NCBI RefSeq assembly: GCF_011045035.1
Contig: NZ_JAALAA010000028.1
Span: 1 to 57,424 of the forward strand
DNA from: Nocardioides turkmenicus
GTDB taxonomy: Bacteria; Actinomycetota; Actinomycetes; Propionibacteriales; Nocardioidaceae
Direction of reading: 5' to 3'
Length of the DNA: 57,424 nt
A program made the translations under genes and the position numbers. The notes under the pieces were generated by a model that saw nothing but the letters and a program-made list of their open reading frames with translations, was not told the DNA's origin and ran no database searches. Position 1 is the stretch's first letter, and each line of letters opens with the position of its first letter. Below are positions 17,473-25,445 of this stretch, one piece after another.

Positions 17473-18978
17473 TCAGTCAGCGGGAGGTCGTCCGAGCGGC
17501 CTGACGGCGGGGCCGTCGAGGACGGAGCCGTCGGGGGAGAAGCGGGAGCCGTGGCAGGTGCAGTCCCAGCTGGTCTCGGCGGGGTTCCAGTGCAGCGGGC
17601 AGCCGAGATGGCTGCACCTGGTGCTCACGGTGTGCAGGACACCCTCCAGGTCGCGGTAGCCACCGACGGTGTTGCCGCCGACGTCGATGAGGCCGCCTTC
17701 GCCGGGGCGCAGATCGGCGGCGGGCCGGGAGTCCGGGTCTCGGCGGTGCCCGGTCAGGAGCTCCTGGCCCACCTTCAGGTTGTCCTTGACGATGCGGCCG
17801 ACGGTCCCGACGCCGCCGATGCGGCCGGCGTCGAAGGTCGGGAGCCAGGGGTTGTCGGTGCCGGCGAGCAGGTCGGCCAGGATCATCGCGGCCGCGGTGC
17901 CGCTGTTCAGACCCCACTTCTGGAAGCCTGTCGCCACCAGGACCAGCTCGCTCATCGGTGAGCGGCCGACGTACGGCACTCGGTCCGGGGTGAAGTAGTC
18001 CTGGGCCGACCAGCGGTAGTCGATCGCCTCGACGTCGAAGGTGGCCCGGACCCAGCTCTCCAGGTCGGCGTACATCGCCTCCGTGTCGGGCTCGGTGCCG
18101 GTCTCGTGGCCGTTGCCGACCACGATCATCCCGTTCGGGCCGGGGTCCAGCCACGGCCGCGTCGAGCGGCTGGGCGTGTCGACGCTGATCGCCATGCTCG
18201 TCGGGGCCTCGTCGCGCAGGCGGACCGCCAGCCCGTAAGAGCGCGACGGCCGCGTACGTGCGAAGTACCCACCCAGCAGGCCCGGCGGGAGCAGCGTGGC
18301 GACGACCACCTGGCGGGCGACCACGGTCGCGGCCCGGGTGGTGAGCTCCACGGTCCGGTCGCGCTGCTCGTCGATGGCGGTGACCCGCGCCCCCTCGAAC
18401 AGCTGCCCACCTTCGGCAGTGAACGCGGCGGCGAGGCCGGCAACGTACCTGCCCGGGTGGAAGTGGATCTGGTCGTCGAAGACGACCGCGGCCTCGACGT
18501 CGAAAGGCAGGTCCGTACGCTCGGCGAGCCGTGCCGGGAGCCCGAGCCGGGCAGCAGCCCGGACCTCGTCCTCGATCCGCGAGCGCTGCTCCGGCAGCCG
18601 CGTGTAGGCGACCGCCGGCGCTCGGGTCAGATCACACTCGATCCCCAGGCTCGAGGCGAGATCGGCGACCTGCTCGATCCCCGCCCGCATCGCGTCGGCG
18701 TAGCGACGGGCGTTGTCGTCCCCGTGCCGTTCGACCAGGTCGGCGTAGATCAGCCCGTGCTGCGCGGTCACCTTCCCGGTGGTGTAGCCGGTGGTGCCGC
18801 CGCCCACCGTCCCCGCCTCGAGCACAGCGACCCGCAGGCCACGTCGCTGCGCGAGGAGGGCGGTGGTCAGTCCGACGATGCCCGCACCCACCACGGCGAC
18901 GTCGACGCCGAGATCCGAGTCCAAGGTGGCGTACCGCTGCCTCTCGGCCGTGGCCCGCCACACGCTGTTCCGCTCCAT
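17473..18978 (-). CDS. FAD-dependent oxidoreductase with C-terminal Rieske [2Fe-2S] domain
   Basis: 501 aa. DadA/glycine-oxidase-type FAD domain: dinucleotide-binding VVGAGIVG (residues 29-36), then LEAGTVGGGTTGYTTGKVT. The C-terminal Rieske domain has C455-S-H457...C473-T-C-H476, all four cluster ligands, plus the disulfide pair C460/C475. The substrate of this fusion family is unknown. ATG 18978 is preceded by GGGAGAGG; a longer upstream reading frame is not homologous. Length matches the family. It ends 11 bp from the hydrolase pseudogene; the DUF4383 gene upstream runs in the same direction 29 bp away and may be co-transcribed. Confidence 0.9.
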   Translation of the reverse strand: MERNSVWRATAERQRYATLDSDLGVDVAVVGAGIVGLTTALLAQRRGLRVAVLEAGTVGGGTTGYTTGKVTAQHGLIYADLVERHGDDNARRYADAMRAGIEQVADLASSLGIECDLTRAPAVAYTRLPEQRSRIEDEVRAAARLGLPARLAERTDLPFDVEAAVVFDDQIHFHPGRYVAGLAAAFTAEGGQLFEGARVTAIDEQRDRTVELTTRAATVVARQVVVATLLPPGLLGGYFARTRPSRSYGLAVRLRDEAPTSMAISVDTPSRSTRPWLDPGPNGMIVVGNGHETGTEPDTEAMYADLESWVRATFDVEAIDYRWSAQDYFTPDRVPYVGRSPMSELVLVATGFQKWGLNSGTAAAMILADLLAGTDNPWLPTFDAGRIGGVGTVGRIVKDNLKVGQELLTGHRRDPDSRPAADLRPGEGGLIDVGGNTVGGYRDLEGVLHTVSTRCSHLGCPLHWNPAETSWDCTCHGSRFSPDGSVLDGPAVRPLGRPPAD

Positions 18979-19007
18979 CGAGTACGTCCTCTCCCGGAAT
19001 CGGACGG

Positions 19008-19469
19008 TCAGTGTGCGATGTGGTTTCCGCTGCGCGGCGTACGTCCCAGCGCCAGGCCGAGCGCGAGCATGCCGGCGCCGAGCACCAGGTGGAGCCAGTT
19101 GTCGGCGTCGTCGAGCGGCACGAAGTTCGCGGCGCTCTCGTGGTCGATGGCCAGGCCGTAGATCCACAGGACCAGATAGATCGCCCCGCCGGCGATCAGA
19201 TAGGCGCGGGCGCCGTTCCAGGTCCTGGCCAGCACGAGGCCGGCGATCCCGAAGAGGAGATGCACGATGTTGTGCAGGATCGACACCTGGAAGATGCCGA
19301 GGAGCTGCGCGTTGGACTCGTGACCGGCGAAGGTCATCGAGTCATAGCCGGTGGTGATCCCCGGGATGAATCCCAGGACTCCGACGAGCAGAAAGGTTCC
19401 GGCCACGACCGTCGCCGCGAGCTGCAGCGTCGTCGCGGTCAGGGACCGAAGGGCAGAGGCGTCAGTCAT
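19008..19469 (-). CDS. DUF4383-type four-TM membrane protein
   Basis: 153 aa with four hydrophobic segments. LLGIFQVSILHNIVHLLFGIAGLVLARTW and DNWLHLVLGAGMLALGL are the DUF4383 signatures (His-containing helices). Function unknown. ATG 19469 (MTDASALRS) chosen; a 17-residue extension to 19520 is less likely. Same strand and just upstream of the FAD/Rieske gene, so possibly its membrane partner (inference). Confidence 0.8.
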   Translation of the reverse strand: MTDASALRSLTATTLQLAATVVAGTFLLVGVLGFIPGITTGYDSMTFAGHESNAQLLGIFQVSILHNIVHLLFGIAGLVLARTWNGARAYLIAGGAIYLVLWIYGLAIDHESAANFVPLDDADNWLHLVLGAGMLALGLALGRTPRSGNHIAH

Positions 19470-19548
19470 CCCCGAGCGGTACCCCTCGACAGGCATAAAT
19501 ATGCCGACCAACGCCGCCAAGCGGACGGCATGCGTCCGGATCCCGGCC

Positions 19549-19554
19549 TAGCCT
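19549..19554 (+). promoter_or_regulatory. -10 box of leaderless promoter for the leader ORF/VOC gene
   Basis: TAGCCT ends seven bases before ATG 19562; see the leader ORF entry. Confidence 0.6.
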
Positions 19555-19561
19555 CATGTTC

Positions 19562-19621
19562 ATGACCACCATCGACAGCGCCCCAATGACGTCCGTGAGG
19601 ACATGGCTGGAGGGTGAGTGA
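19562..19621 (+). CDS. 19-codon leader ORF upstream of the VOC gene
   Basis: Reads MTTIDSAPMTSVRTWLEGE and stops at TGA 19619-19621, one base before ATG 19623 of the next gene. TAGCCT lies seven bases before its ATG, so it would be translated from a leaderless mRNA. The GGAGGG that serves the downstream gene (19609-19614) is inside its last codons. Either a real coupling leader peptide or a gene remnant; no similarity recognised. Confidence 0.5.
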   Translation: MTTIDSAPMTSVRTWLEGE

Positions 19622-19622
19622 C

Positions 19623-20036
19623 ATGGCGGGGATCCGCGGCGTGACCGGATGGATCGGCGTCAACCTCGCCTGCACCGATCCGCTCGCCCTCGCGAGGTTC
19701 TACGCGGATCTGTTCGGCTGGGAGATCACCAGCGCCGAGCCGGAGTGCGCCACCGTCCTCATCCGCGACCCGTCGGGCAACGGCACCCACAGCAACCTCG
19801 CCTTCGAGCTCGACCGCCACTACCGCCCGCCGGTCTGGCCGAGCGAGCCCGACTCCCAGCAGCAGATGGTCCATCTGGACATCGGAGTCACCGATCTGGC
19901 TGCGTCCGTCGAGGACGCTGTCGGCCTGGGTGCGCAGCTCGCGGACTTCCAGCCCCAGGACGACGTACGCGTCATGCTCGACCCGGACGGACACCCTTTC
20001 TGTCTCTACCTGGATGAGGTCGACGAACGAGACTGA
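19623..20036 (+). CDS. VOC-superfamily (glyoxalase/bleomycin-resistance-like) protein
   Basis: 137 aa with the paired beta-alpha-beta modules of vicinal-oxygen-chelate proteins: VNLACTDPLALARFYADLFGWEI begins the first half, VHLDIGVTDLAASVEDAVGLGAQL the second, and MLDPDGHPFCLYLDE ends it. Metal-ligand-like His/Glu positions are partly present; substrate unknown. ATG 19623 is chosen because GGAGGG stands eight bases upstream; GTG 19614 would overlap that site. Confidence 0.85.
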   Translation: MAGIRGVTGWIGVNLACTDPLALARFYADLFGWEITSAEPECATVLIRDPSGNGTHSNLAFELDRHYRPPVWPSEPDSQQQMVHLDIGVTDLAASVEDAVGLGAQLADFQPQDDVRVMLDPDGHPFCLYLDEVDERD

Positions 20037-20053
20037 ACCGGCTGATCATTCGT

Positions 20054-20084
20054 AGTAGAAAAGTTCTACTTTCCGAGTTATGGT
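20054..20084 (+). promoter_or_regulatory. Toxin-antitoxin operator palindrome and -10 box
   Basis: AGTAGAA (20054-20060) and TTCTACT (20064-20070) form a perfect 7-bp inverted repeat with a three-base centre, placed at the -35 side of TATGGT (20079-20084). TATGGT is six bases from the antitoxin ATG 20091, so the message is leaderless. The palindrome is the likely autoregulatory operator for the antitoxin/toxin complex. Confidence 0.7.
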
Positions 20085-20090
20085 AAAGGC

Positions 20091-20360
20091 ATGAGCGAAG
20101 TACGCGTGGGGGAGCTGAACCAGCAGACGGGCCGAGTACTGAGGCGTGTCCAGGCTGGGGAGTCGTTGGTCGTCACGGACCACGGACGTCCGGTGGCGAT
20201 GTTGGTGCCCGCGCCGACGAGCAGGTTCGAGCAGATGGTGGCTCTCGGTCAGATCCGAAAGCCCAAGGGCTCGGGCGGTGGGTGGAGGTCCGTTAAAGGT
20301 GTGTCGCGGACCGAGGACTTGGATGAGGTCCTTGCAGAGCTTCGCGAGGAGACCATCTGA
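20091..20360 (+). CDS. Phd/YefM-family antitoxin
   Basis: 89 aa. The N-terminus MSEVRVGELNQQTGRVLRRVQAGESLVVTDHGRPVAMLVPA is the Phd/YefM DNA-binding fold. The C-terminal tail (DLDEVLAELREETI) is the acidic helix that would bind and neutralise the toxin. Its stop overlaps the toxin start by one base (TGATG). Expected to repress its own promoter through the palindrome just upstream. Confidence 0.9.
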   Translation: MSEVRVGELNQQTGRVLRRVQAGESLVVTDHGRPVAMLVPAPTSRFEQMVALGQIRKPKGSGGGWRSVKGVSRTEDLDEVLAELREETI

Positions 20361-20779
20361 TGCTGGTCTACGTCGACACCTCGGCGCTGGGCCGAATCCT
20401 GCTGGAACATGCCGATAAGCCAGCGTTGATGGATTACCTGGACGCGGTCCTGGAGCGAGGCGATCGGCTGATCTCGTCCGACATCCTCGGCATCGAGCTG
20501 GCTCGCCTCTGTGTGCGGATGGACCTTGACCCGGTTGAGGCCGAGCGTGTCTGTGAAGACGTCCATTTCATGGGCATCCTGCCTGAAGTCGTCGAATCCG
20601 CGAAGGACATCAAGCAGACGCTCAAGTCTCTCGACGCCATCCATCTCGGCACCGCACTTCTGCTCGCGGAAGAAGCCGAAGGAGATGAGGCTGTCGAGCA
20701 GGTGGTCACCTACGACAAGCGGATGGGTCAAGTCGCCGAAGAGCTCGGCTTCGAGGTGGTCAGCCCAGGGCGACCGTGA
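20360..20779 (+). CDS. VapC-like PIN-domain ribonuclease toxin
   Basis: 139 aa PIN nuclease. The four acidic residues are present: D6 (YVDTSA), E46 (GIELAR), D92 (LDAIHLGTA) and D119 (TYDKRM), so it should be an active Mg-dependent RNase. Paired with the upstream Phd-type antitoxin by a one-base overlap. The stop overlaps the convergent PucR gene by 20 bp. Confidence 0.92.
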   Translation: MLVYVDTSALGRILLEHADKPALMDYLDAVLERGDRLISSDILGIELARLCVRMDLDPVEAERVCEDVHFMGILPEVVESAKDIKQTLKSLDAIHLGTALLLAEEAEGDEAVEQVVTYDKRMGQVAEELGFEVVSPGRP

Positions 20780-21941
20780 GGGCCAGGAGCATCGCGGGGT
20801 CGTCCAACCGGTCCCCGTACGCATCGCGCAGCTGTCCCATCCGATAGCGGACGGTCTGGGGGTGGATGAAGAGCTCGGCGGCGACCTCGTCGCGCCGGCC
20901 CTGGTGGAGGAGCCAGGAGCGGAGGGTCTCGGTGAGCTTCTCGGCGGTGGCGGGACGCAGCTCGGCCAGGGGAGCGAGGACCTGGGCGCGGAGGTCCTCG
21001 CGGGCGTCGGCGTCGGCGGAGAGGACGAGCTCGACGAGGTGCTGCTCGGTGTCGGAGCCGAGGCCGGCGACGTGGGCACGTCGGGCGCGCTCGTAGGAGA
21101 CCCGGGCCTCACGCCACGGCTTGGCCGGCCCGACCACCGCCCGGCGACCCTCAAGCGCCTTCATCAGGGGGCGGCGTCGGTGGCCGTGGGCATCGGGAAC
21201 GAGCAGCAGGGTGTGGTCGTCGAGGTCGCGAAGATCGTCGAACTCCAGCGTGGACTGGTTGACCTTGGCGAGGATGCTGCCGACCTGGGAGTTGGGCACC
21301 AGCACGGCGGTCAGTGTGCTGGGCGGTGTCCATTCGGCGCGCGCTGCCGCGTCATCGAGTTCCTCAGGGGCTGCCTCGGCGAGCAGCCTCCGGGCCAGGC
21401 GTTCGCGCAGCTGGCGTTGGACGCGTCCGGTGGTGGCGCGTTCGTCGGCATGTCCAGCAGCCGAGGCCTCCGAGATCTCGTCGATCCAGGCGAAGACCAG
21501 CGCGGAGAACTCGACCAGCATCGCCGGCTCCATGCCGCCCTCGACGGCTTTGCTGGCGAGCTGACGCCAGGCGACCCTGGCGCCGATGCGGTAGGCGGCG
21601 AGCAGGGCTTCCATGGTGCGGCCGCTCCTGGCCTCGCCGCGCCCCAGGTCGTAGGCGCCCTGGAGCGCCGGCGGGGTCGCGGCCGACACGTCGGCAGCGA
21701 GGCCGGCGCCAGAAGCGAGCGAGAGAAAGCCGCCCAGCGCGACTCCCACGGCGGTCCGGATCGTCTCGCCCATGTGTCCGGAGAGCGCGTCCTGATAGGG
21801 CGGCACCTCGGCGATGACCGCGGCGACCACGTCCTCGCCGACCTGCGGGAGCACCTCGCGGATGGACGCGACGATCTCGGGTGTCAGCTGGACGTCATAG
21901 GACGAAAGAGCTGGCACATCTCGGGAACTTTTGTTCGTCAC
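20760..21941 (-). CDS. PucR/CdaR-type transcriptional regulator
   Basis: 393 aa. The C-terminal 60 residues (LTETLRSWLLHQGRRDEVAAELFIHPQTVRYRMGQLRDAYGDRL) are the PucR helix-turn-helix, and a GGDEF-like PucR middle domain precedes it. The N-terminal helical region resembles regulators found beside mycobacterial-type desaturase genes. Start is GTG 21941. It is divergent from the ferredoxin reductase/desaturase pair across 63 bp, so it probably controls membrane-lipid desaturation (inference from position). Confidence 0.87.
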   Translation of the reverse strand: MTNKSSRDVPALSSYDVQLTPEIVASIREVLPQVGEDVVAAVIAEVPPYQDALSGHMGETIRTAVGVALGGFLSLASGAGLAADVSAATPPALQGAYDLGRGEARSGRTMEALLAAYRIGARVAWRQLASKAVEGGMEPAMLVEFSALVFAWIDEISEASAAGHADERATTGRVQRQLRERLARRLLAEAAPEELDDAAARAEWTPPSTLTAVLVPNSQVGSILAKVNQSTLEFDDLRDLDDHTLLLVPDAHGHRRRPLMKALEGRRAVVGPAKPWREARVSYERARRAHVAGLGSDTEQHLVELVLSADADAREDLRAQVLAPLAELRPATAEKLTETLRSWLLHQGRRDEVAAELFIHPQTVRYRMGQLRDAYGDRLDDPAMLLALTVALG

Positions 21942-22004
21942 GTATAAATCCGCCTATCAGATTCACGTCCCTAACACAGGAGTTTACCTCGATTAAGTAG
22001 CACC

Positions 22005-23174
22005 ATGGGATACATGGCTGAGATCTCCACATCCCCCGCCCTGTTCGCCCCGGGCGAGGCCAGGCGACCCGCTTGGCGGGAGAGGTTCGCCCGCAAGGCG
22101 TGGGAGGTCGCCGAGACGATCGCCACGCCGCTGGCGCCGGCTGACTACCTCGACATGTTCAACCCCCTCCGCCCCGGCGCTGACCTGCGAGGACGCGTCG
22201 TCAAAGTCACTCCGGAGACCGCCGACGCGGCGACCATCGAGATCAAGCCGGGCGCCGACTGGCAGGGCCACACCCCCGGCCAGTACGTCCGCGTGGGCGT
22301 CGACGTCAACGGCGTACGCCACTGGCGGGCCTACTCGCTGACCCACGGCCCCCGCAAGGACGGACTCATCTCGATCACCGTCAAGGCCGTGCCCGACGGC
22401 AAGGTCTCCAGCCACCTCGTGCGCCGCCTGCGCCCTGGCAAGATCGTCCACCTCGAGCAGGCCGCGGGCGACTTCGTGCTGCCCAGCGACCTGCGCGGCC
22501 ACAAGTTCCTGATGGTCACCGCCGGCTCCGGTGTGACCCCGGTCATCGGGATGCTGCGCAACCTCTTCCCGGTCACCGACGAGGGCGTCGTCGAGCACCA
22601 GCGCCTCGACGTGACGGTCGTCCACCTGGCCCCGAGCCGCCCCGACTCGATCTTCATCCGCAACCTCGAGTCCCTCCACGAGGCCGGCGCGATCCGCCTC
22701 GTCACCCGCTACACCGGCTCCGAGGGCCGCCTCGACATCGACGCCCTCACCGAGCTCGTCCCCGACCTGAAGGAGCGCACGGCGTACGCCTGCGGTCCGG
22801 CCGGGCTCCTCGACAGCCTCCAGGCCTGGTACGACGCCGAGGGCCTGCCGCTCCAGACCGAGCAGTTCCGCCTGGCCACGGTCGTCACCGGAGAGGGCGG
22901 CACGCTCGCCTTCACCGGCAAGACCGTCGACGCACCCGGTGACAAGCCGATCCTCGACGCCGCCGAAGAGGCCGGCGTCCTCATGCCGAGCGGCTGCCGG
23001 ATGGGCATCTGCTTCGGCTGCGTGCTCCCGATGAAGGAGGGCGCCGTCCGCGACCTCCGCAGCGGCGAGCTCACCGTCGCCCGCCCGGGTGAGACCGGTC
23101 CCGAAGGGGTACCGATCCAGACCTGCATCTCCGCCGCCGCCGGCGAGTGCGTGATCGACCACCCCGCCTCCTAG
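22005..23174 (+). CDS. Ferredoxin reductase-type electron donor for the desaturase (Rv3230c-like)
   Basis: 389 aa. FNR-type FAD/NAD(P) module: RAYSLTHG binds flavin, VTAGSGVTPVIGMLRN binds nucleotide. The C-terminal plant-type [2Fe-2S] domain has C331-x4-C336-x2-C339-x34-C374. It would pass electrons from NAD(P)H to the di-iron desaturase encoded 30 bp downstream, as the Rv3230c/DesA3 pair does in Mycobacterium tuberculosis. ATG 22005 or ATG 22014 could be the start; neither has a strong ribosome site. Confidence 0.93.
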   Translation: MGYMAEISTSPALFAPGEARRPAWRERFARKAWEVAETIATPLAPADYLDMFNPLRPGADLRGRVVKVTPETADAATIEIKPGADWQGHTPGQYVRVGVDVNGVRHWRAYSLTHGPRKDGLISITVKAVPDGKVSSHLVRRLRPGKIVHLEQAAGDFVLPSDLRGHKFLMVTAGSGVTPVIGMLRNLFPVTDEGVVEHQRLDVTVVHLAPSRPDSIFIRNLESLHEAGAIRLVTRYTGSEGRLDIDALTELVPDLKERTAYACGPAGLLDSLQAWYDAEGLPLQTEQFRLATVVTGEGGTLAFTGKTVDAPGDKPILDAAEEAGVLMPSGCRMGICFGCVLPMKEGAVRDLRSGELTVARPGETGPEGVPIQTCISAAAGECVIDHPAS

Positions 23175-23204
23175 ACACCCCCCACGACGAGAAGCGAGAC
23201 AGCA

Positions 23205-24455
23205 ATGACCATCGCACCTGACGCCCCGGCCTACACCGGCCCGATCGCCCACCTGACCCGCGACGACATCGAGCAGCTCGGCCGTGAGCTCGACGCCATC
23301 CGCCAAGAGGTCATCGACACCCGCGGAGAGCGCGACGCCGCGTACATCCGCAAGGTCATCAAGGTCCAGCGCTCGCTGGAGCTCGGCTCCCGCGCCGTCC
23401 TGCTCGCGAGCATCTTCCCGCCGGCGTTCGTCGTCGGCACCGTGGGTCTCTCGATCGCCAAGATCCTGGACAACATGGAGATCGGCCACAACATCATGCA
23501 CGGCCAGTGGGACTGGATGCGTGACCCGAAGATCCACTCGACGGTGTGGGAGTGGGACAACGCTTCCACCGCGGAGGGGTGGAAGCACTCCCACAACGAG
23601 CTGCACCACACCTACACGAACATCGTGGGCAAGGACAACGACCTCGGCTGGGGCATCATGCGCGTCGACGAGGAGCAGCGCTGGACGCCGTCCAGCCTGT
23701 TCCAGCCGGCGATGAACTTCATCAACATGTGCATCTTCGAGTATGGCATCGCGATGTACGACCTCGAGCTCGGCCGGGTGATCCGGCAGAAGAAGAAGGG
23801 TCGCCGCCCGTCCGCCGAGTGGGAGATGGCGGCGAAGCGTACGCTCGCCAAGGTCCGCCGCCAGGCGTTCAAGGACTACGTCGCCCACCCGGCGCTCTCG
23901 ATGGTCACCCTCTCCGGACCGACCACGCTGGTGGCCAACCTGATCGCCAACTTCACCCGCAACGTCTGGACCCACTCGGTGATCATGTGCGGTCACTTCC
24001 CCGAGGGCGTCGAGACCTTCGAGCTCAAGGACATCCCGGAGAACGAGAGCCGTGGTGAGTGGTACGTCCGGCAGATGCTCGGCTCGGCCAACATCTCCGG
24101 CTCGAAGTTCCTGCACGTGATGACCGGCAACCTGTCGCACCAGATCGAGCACCACATCTTCCCCGACCTGCCCTCGAACCGCTACGCCGAGATCGCGCCG
24201 AAGGTCCGCGCGCTCTTCGACAAGTACGGCCTGAACTACCACACCGCGCCGATGCCGCAGCAGGTCGCGTCCGCCTGGCACAAGGTCGTGCGCCTCTCGT
24301 TCCCCAACGGCTTCCTCGAGTCGACCAACGTCCGCAACGCGCCGAGCCAGTTCGTCAAGCTCGTCAAGGCGGTCCGCGGCGACACCCGTACGCGACGCCG
24401 GCTGCTCAAGGAGTTCGAGGCCGCCGGCGCCGCCTCCGTCGGCAAGGCCATCTGA
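23205..24455 (+). CDS. desA3: Acyl-CoA delta-9 desaturase, DesA3 type
   Basis: 416 aa membrane di-iron desaturase that introduces the 9,10 double bond into long-chain acyl-CoA. The three His boxes are present: HNIMH (95-99), HNELHH (130-135) and HQIEHH (312-317). The N-terminal TRGERDAAYIRKVIKVQRSLELGSR and the box contexts closely match DesA3 of mycobacteria. Follows its reductase by 30 bp and shares its promoter. A short hairpin (24454-24469) lies just after the stop. Confidence 0.94.
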   Translation: MTIAPDAPAYTGPIAHLTRDDIEQLGRELDAIRQEVIDTRGERDAAYIRKVIKVQRSLELGSRAVLLASIFPPAFVVGTVGLSIAKILDNMEIGHNIMHGQWDWMRDPKIHSTVWEWDNASTAEGWKHSHNELHHTYTNIVGKDNDLGWGIMRVDEEQRWTPSSLFQPAMNFINMCIFEYGIAMYDLELGRVIRQKKKGRRPSAEWEMAAKRTLAKVRRQAFKDYVAHPALSMVTLSGPTTLVANLIANFTRNVWTHSVIMCGHFPEGVETFELKDIPENESRGEWYVRQMLGSANISGSKFLHVMTGNLSHQIEHHIFPDLPSNRYAEIAPKVRALFDKYGLNYHTAPMPQQVASAWHKVVRLSFPNGFLESTNVRNAPSQFVKLVKAVRGDTRTRRRLLKEFEAAGAASVGKAI

Positions 24456-24469
24456 GCCGGCTGAGGCTC
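24454..24469. terminator. Short hairpin between convergent desaturase and SDR genes
   Basis: GAGCC (24454-24458) and GGCTC (24465-24469) with a six-base loop; it begins inside the desaturase stop codon and touches the SDR stop. Weak stem, so only a tentative bidirectional terminator. Confidence 0.35.
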
Positions 24470-25368
24470 TACGCGTCGTAGGCGCCGGCCGCGATGTCCT
24501 CGAGCAGCGGGGGCATGGTCGGCTCCCAGCCGAGCAGGCGACGGGTCTGCTCGGCGGACGCCCAGGCGTCGAACCCGAAGAACGTGCTGATCCAGCCGAA
24601 GTGAGCCTCGGCGTCCGCGGGGTCGATCGAGGCCGTGGGCAGGCCGAGCCGGCTGCCGATCGCCTCGGCGATCTCGCGGGTGGGGATGCCCTCCTCGGCC
24701 GCGGCGTGGGCGCGGAAGCCGGCTGGCGCCTTCTCCAGCGCGAGCCGCACCATCCGGGCCGCGTCGGTGCGATGCACCGCCGGCCATCGGTTCAGGCCGT
24801 CGCCGATGTATGCCGCGACCCCGTGCTGCCTGGCGATGGACGACAGGACCGCGACGAAACCGTGGTCGCCGCCCGCGCCGTGGACCGAGGCCGCGAAGCG
24901 GAGCGCCACGGGACGTACGCCACGGTCGGCGAAGCCGAGCGCGAGATTCTCGCTGCCGCCACGCATCGAGTCGGGGCCGTGGTTCGGGTTGGCGTCGTCC
25001 TCGGTGAAGGGCCGTCCGGTGACGTCGCTGACCAGCCCGGAGGCGAGCAGGAAAGGCTTCCCGGTGCCCTCGATCGCGGTGAGCATCGCCTCGACCGTCG
25101 CATGCTCGGTGCGGCCGGCGCCGGCGTAGTCGGTGAAGTCGTGCTTGAAGGCCAGGTGGATCACGCCGTCGGCGGCCTTCGCGGCGGTGGCGAGCGTGTC
25201 CGGGTCGTCGAGCGAGCCGCGGTGGACCTCGGCGCCCTTCGCCTCGAGGGCGGCGGCGCTCGCGTCGGAGCGGGCCAGGCCGGTGACGGAGTATCCGTTC
25301 GCGAGGAGCTCGTCGGTGACCGCCGAGCCGATCCAGCCCGAGGCGCCGGTGATGAAGATGGTCGTCAT
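24469..25368 (-). CDS. NAD(P)-dependent epimerase/SDR-type oxidoreductase
   Basis: 299 aa extended-SDR/NmrA-like protein. N-terminal MTTIFITGASGWIGSAV is the TGxxGxxG nucleotide-binding loop; GVIHLAFKHDF and FLLASGLVSDV follow as in bacterial 3-beta-HSD/dihydroflavonol reductase-like proteins. Substrate unknown. ATG 25368 chosen: AGGAGGAA precedes it directly. Divergent from a TetR gene, with two identical-core operators between the start codons, so it is very probably the repressed target. Confidence 0.88.
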   Translation of the reverse strand: MTTIFITGASGWIGSAVTDELLANGYSVTGLARSDASAAALEAKGAEVHRGSLDDPDTLATAAKAADGVIHLAFKHDFTDYAGAGRTEHATVEAMLTAIEGTGKPFLLASGLVSDVTGRPFTEDDANPNHGPDSMRGGSENLALGFADRGVRPVALRFAASVHGAGGDHGFVAVLSSIARQHGVAAYIGDGLNRWPAVHRTDAARMVRLALEKAPAGFRAHAAAEEGIPTREIAEAIGSRLGLPTASIDPADAEAHFGWISTFFGFDAWASAEQTRRLLGWEPTMPPLLEDIAAGAYDA

Positions 25369-25378
25369 GCTTCCTCCT

Positions 25379-25427
25379 ATGTCAGTGACTGACATCAACT
25401 GTAGCACGTGATGTCATGAACTGACAT
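25379..25427. promoter_or_regulatory. Twin TetR operators between SDR and TetR genes
   Basis: Two copies of ATGTCA-N5-TGACAT, at 25379-25395 (perfect as an 8-1-8 palindrome, ATGTCAGT-G-ACTGACAT) and 25411-25427 (extended to GTGATGTCA-N5-TGACATCAC, 25408-25430). They are 32 bp apart, about three helical turns. The first lies just before the SDR ribosome site, the second just before the TetR -10 box TAGGAT (25433-25438). Confidence 0.88.
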
Positions 25428-25432
25428 CACGT

Positions 25433-25438
25433 TAGGAT
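25433..25438 (+). promoter_or_regulatory. -10 box of leaderless TetR promoter
   Basis: TAGGAT is seven bases before ATG 25446 and directly downstream of the second operator, so bound TetR would block its own promoter. Confidence 0.65.
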
Positions 25439-25445
25439 GGGCTGC

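Noticed and set aside
16800..17504. Functional alpha/beta hydrolase reading frame
   Set aside because: Only the N-terminal third is in this frame; nucleophile region deleted, later parts in other frames.
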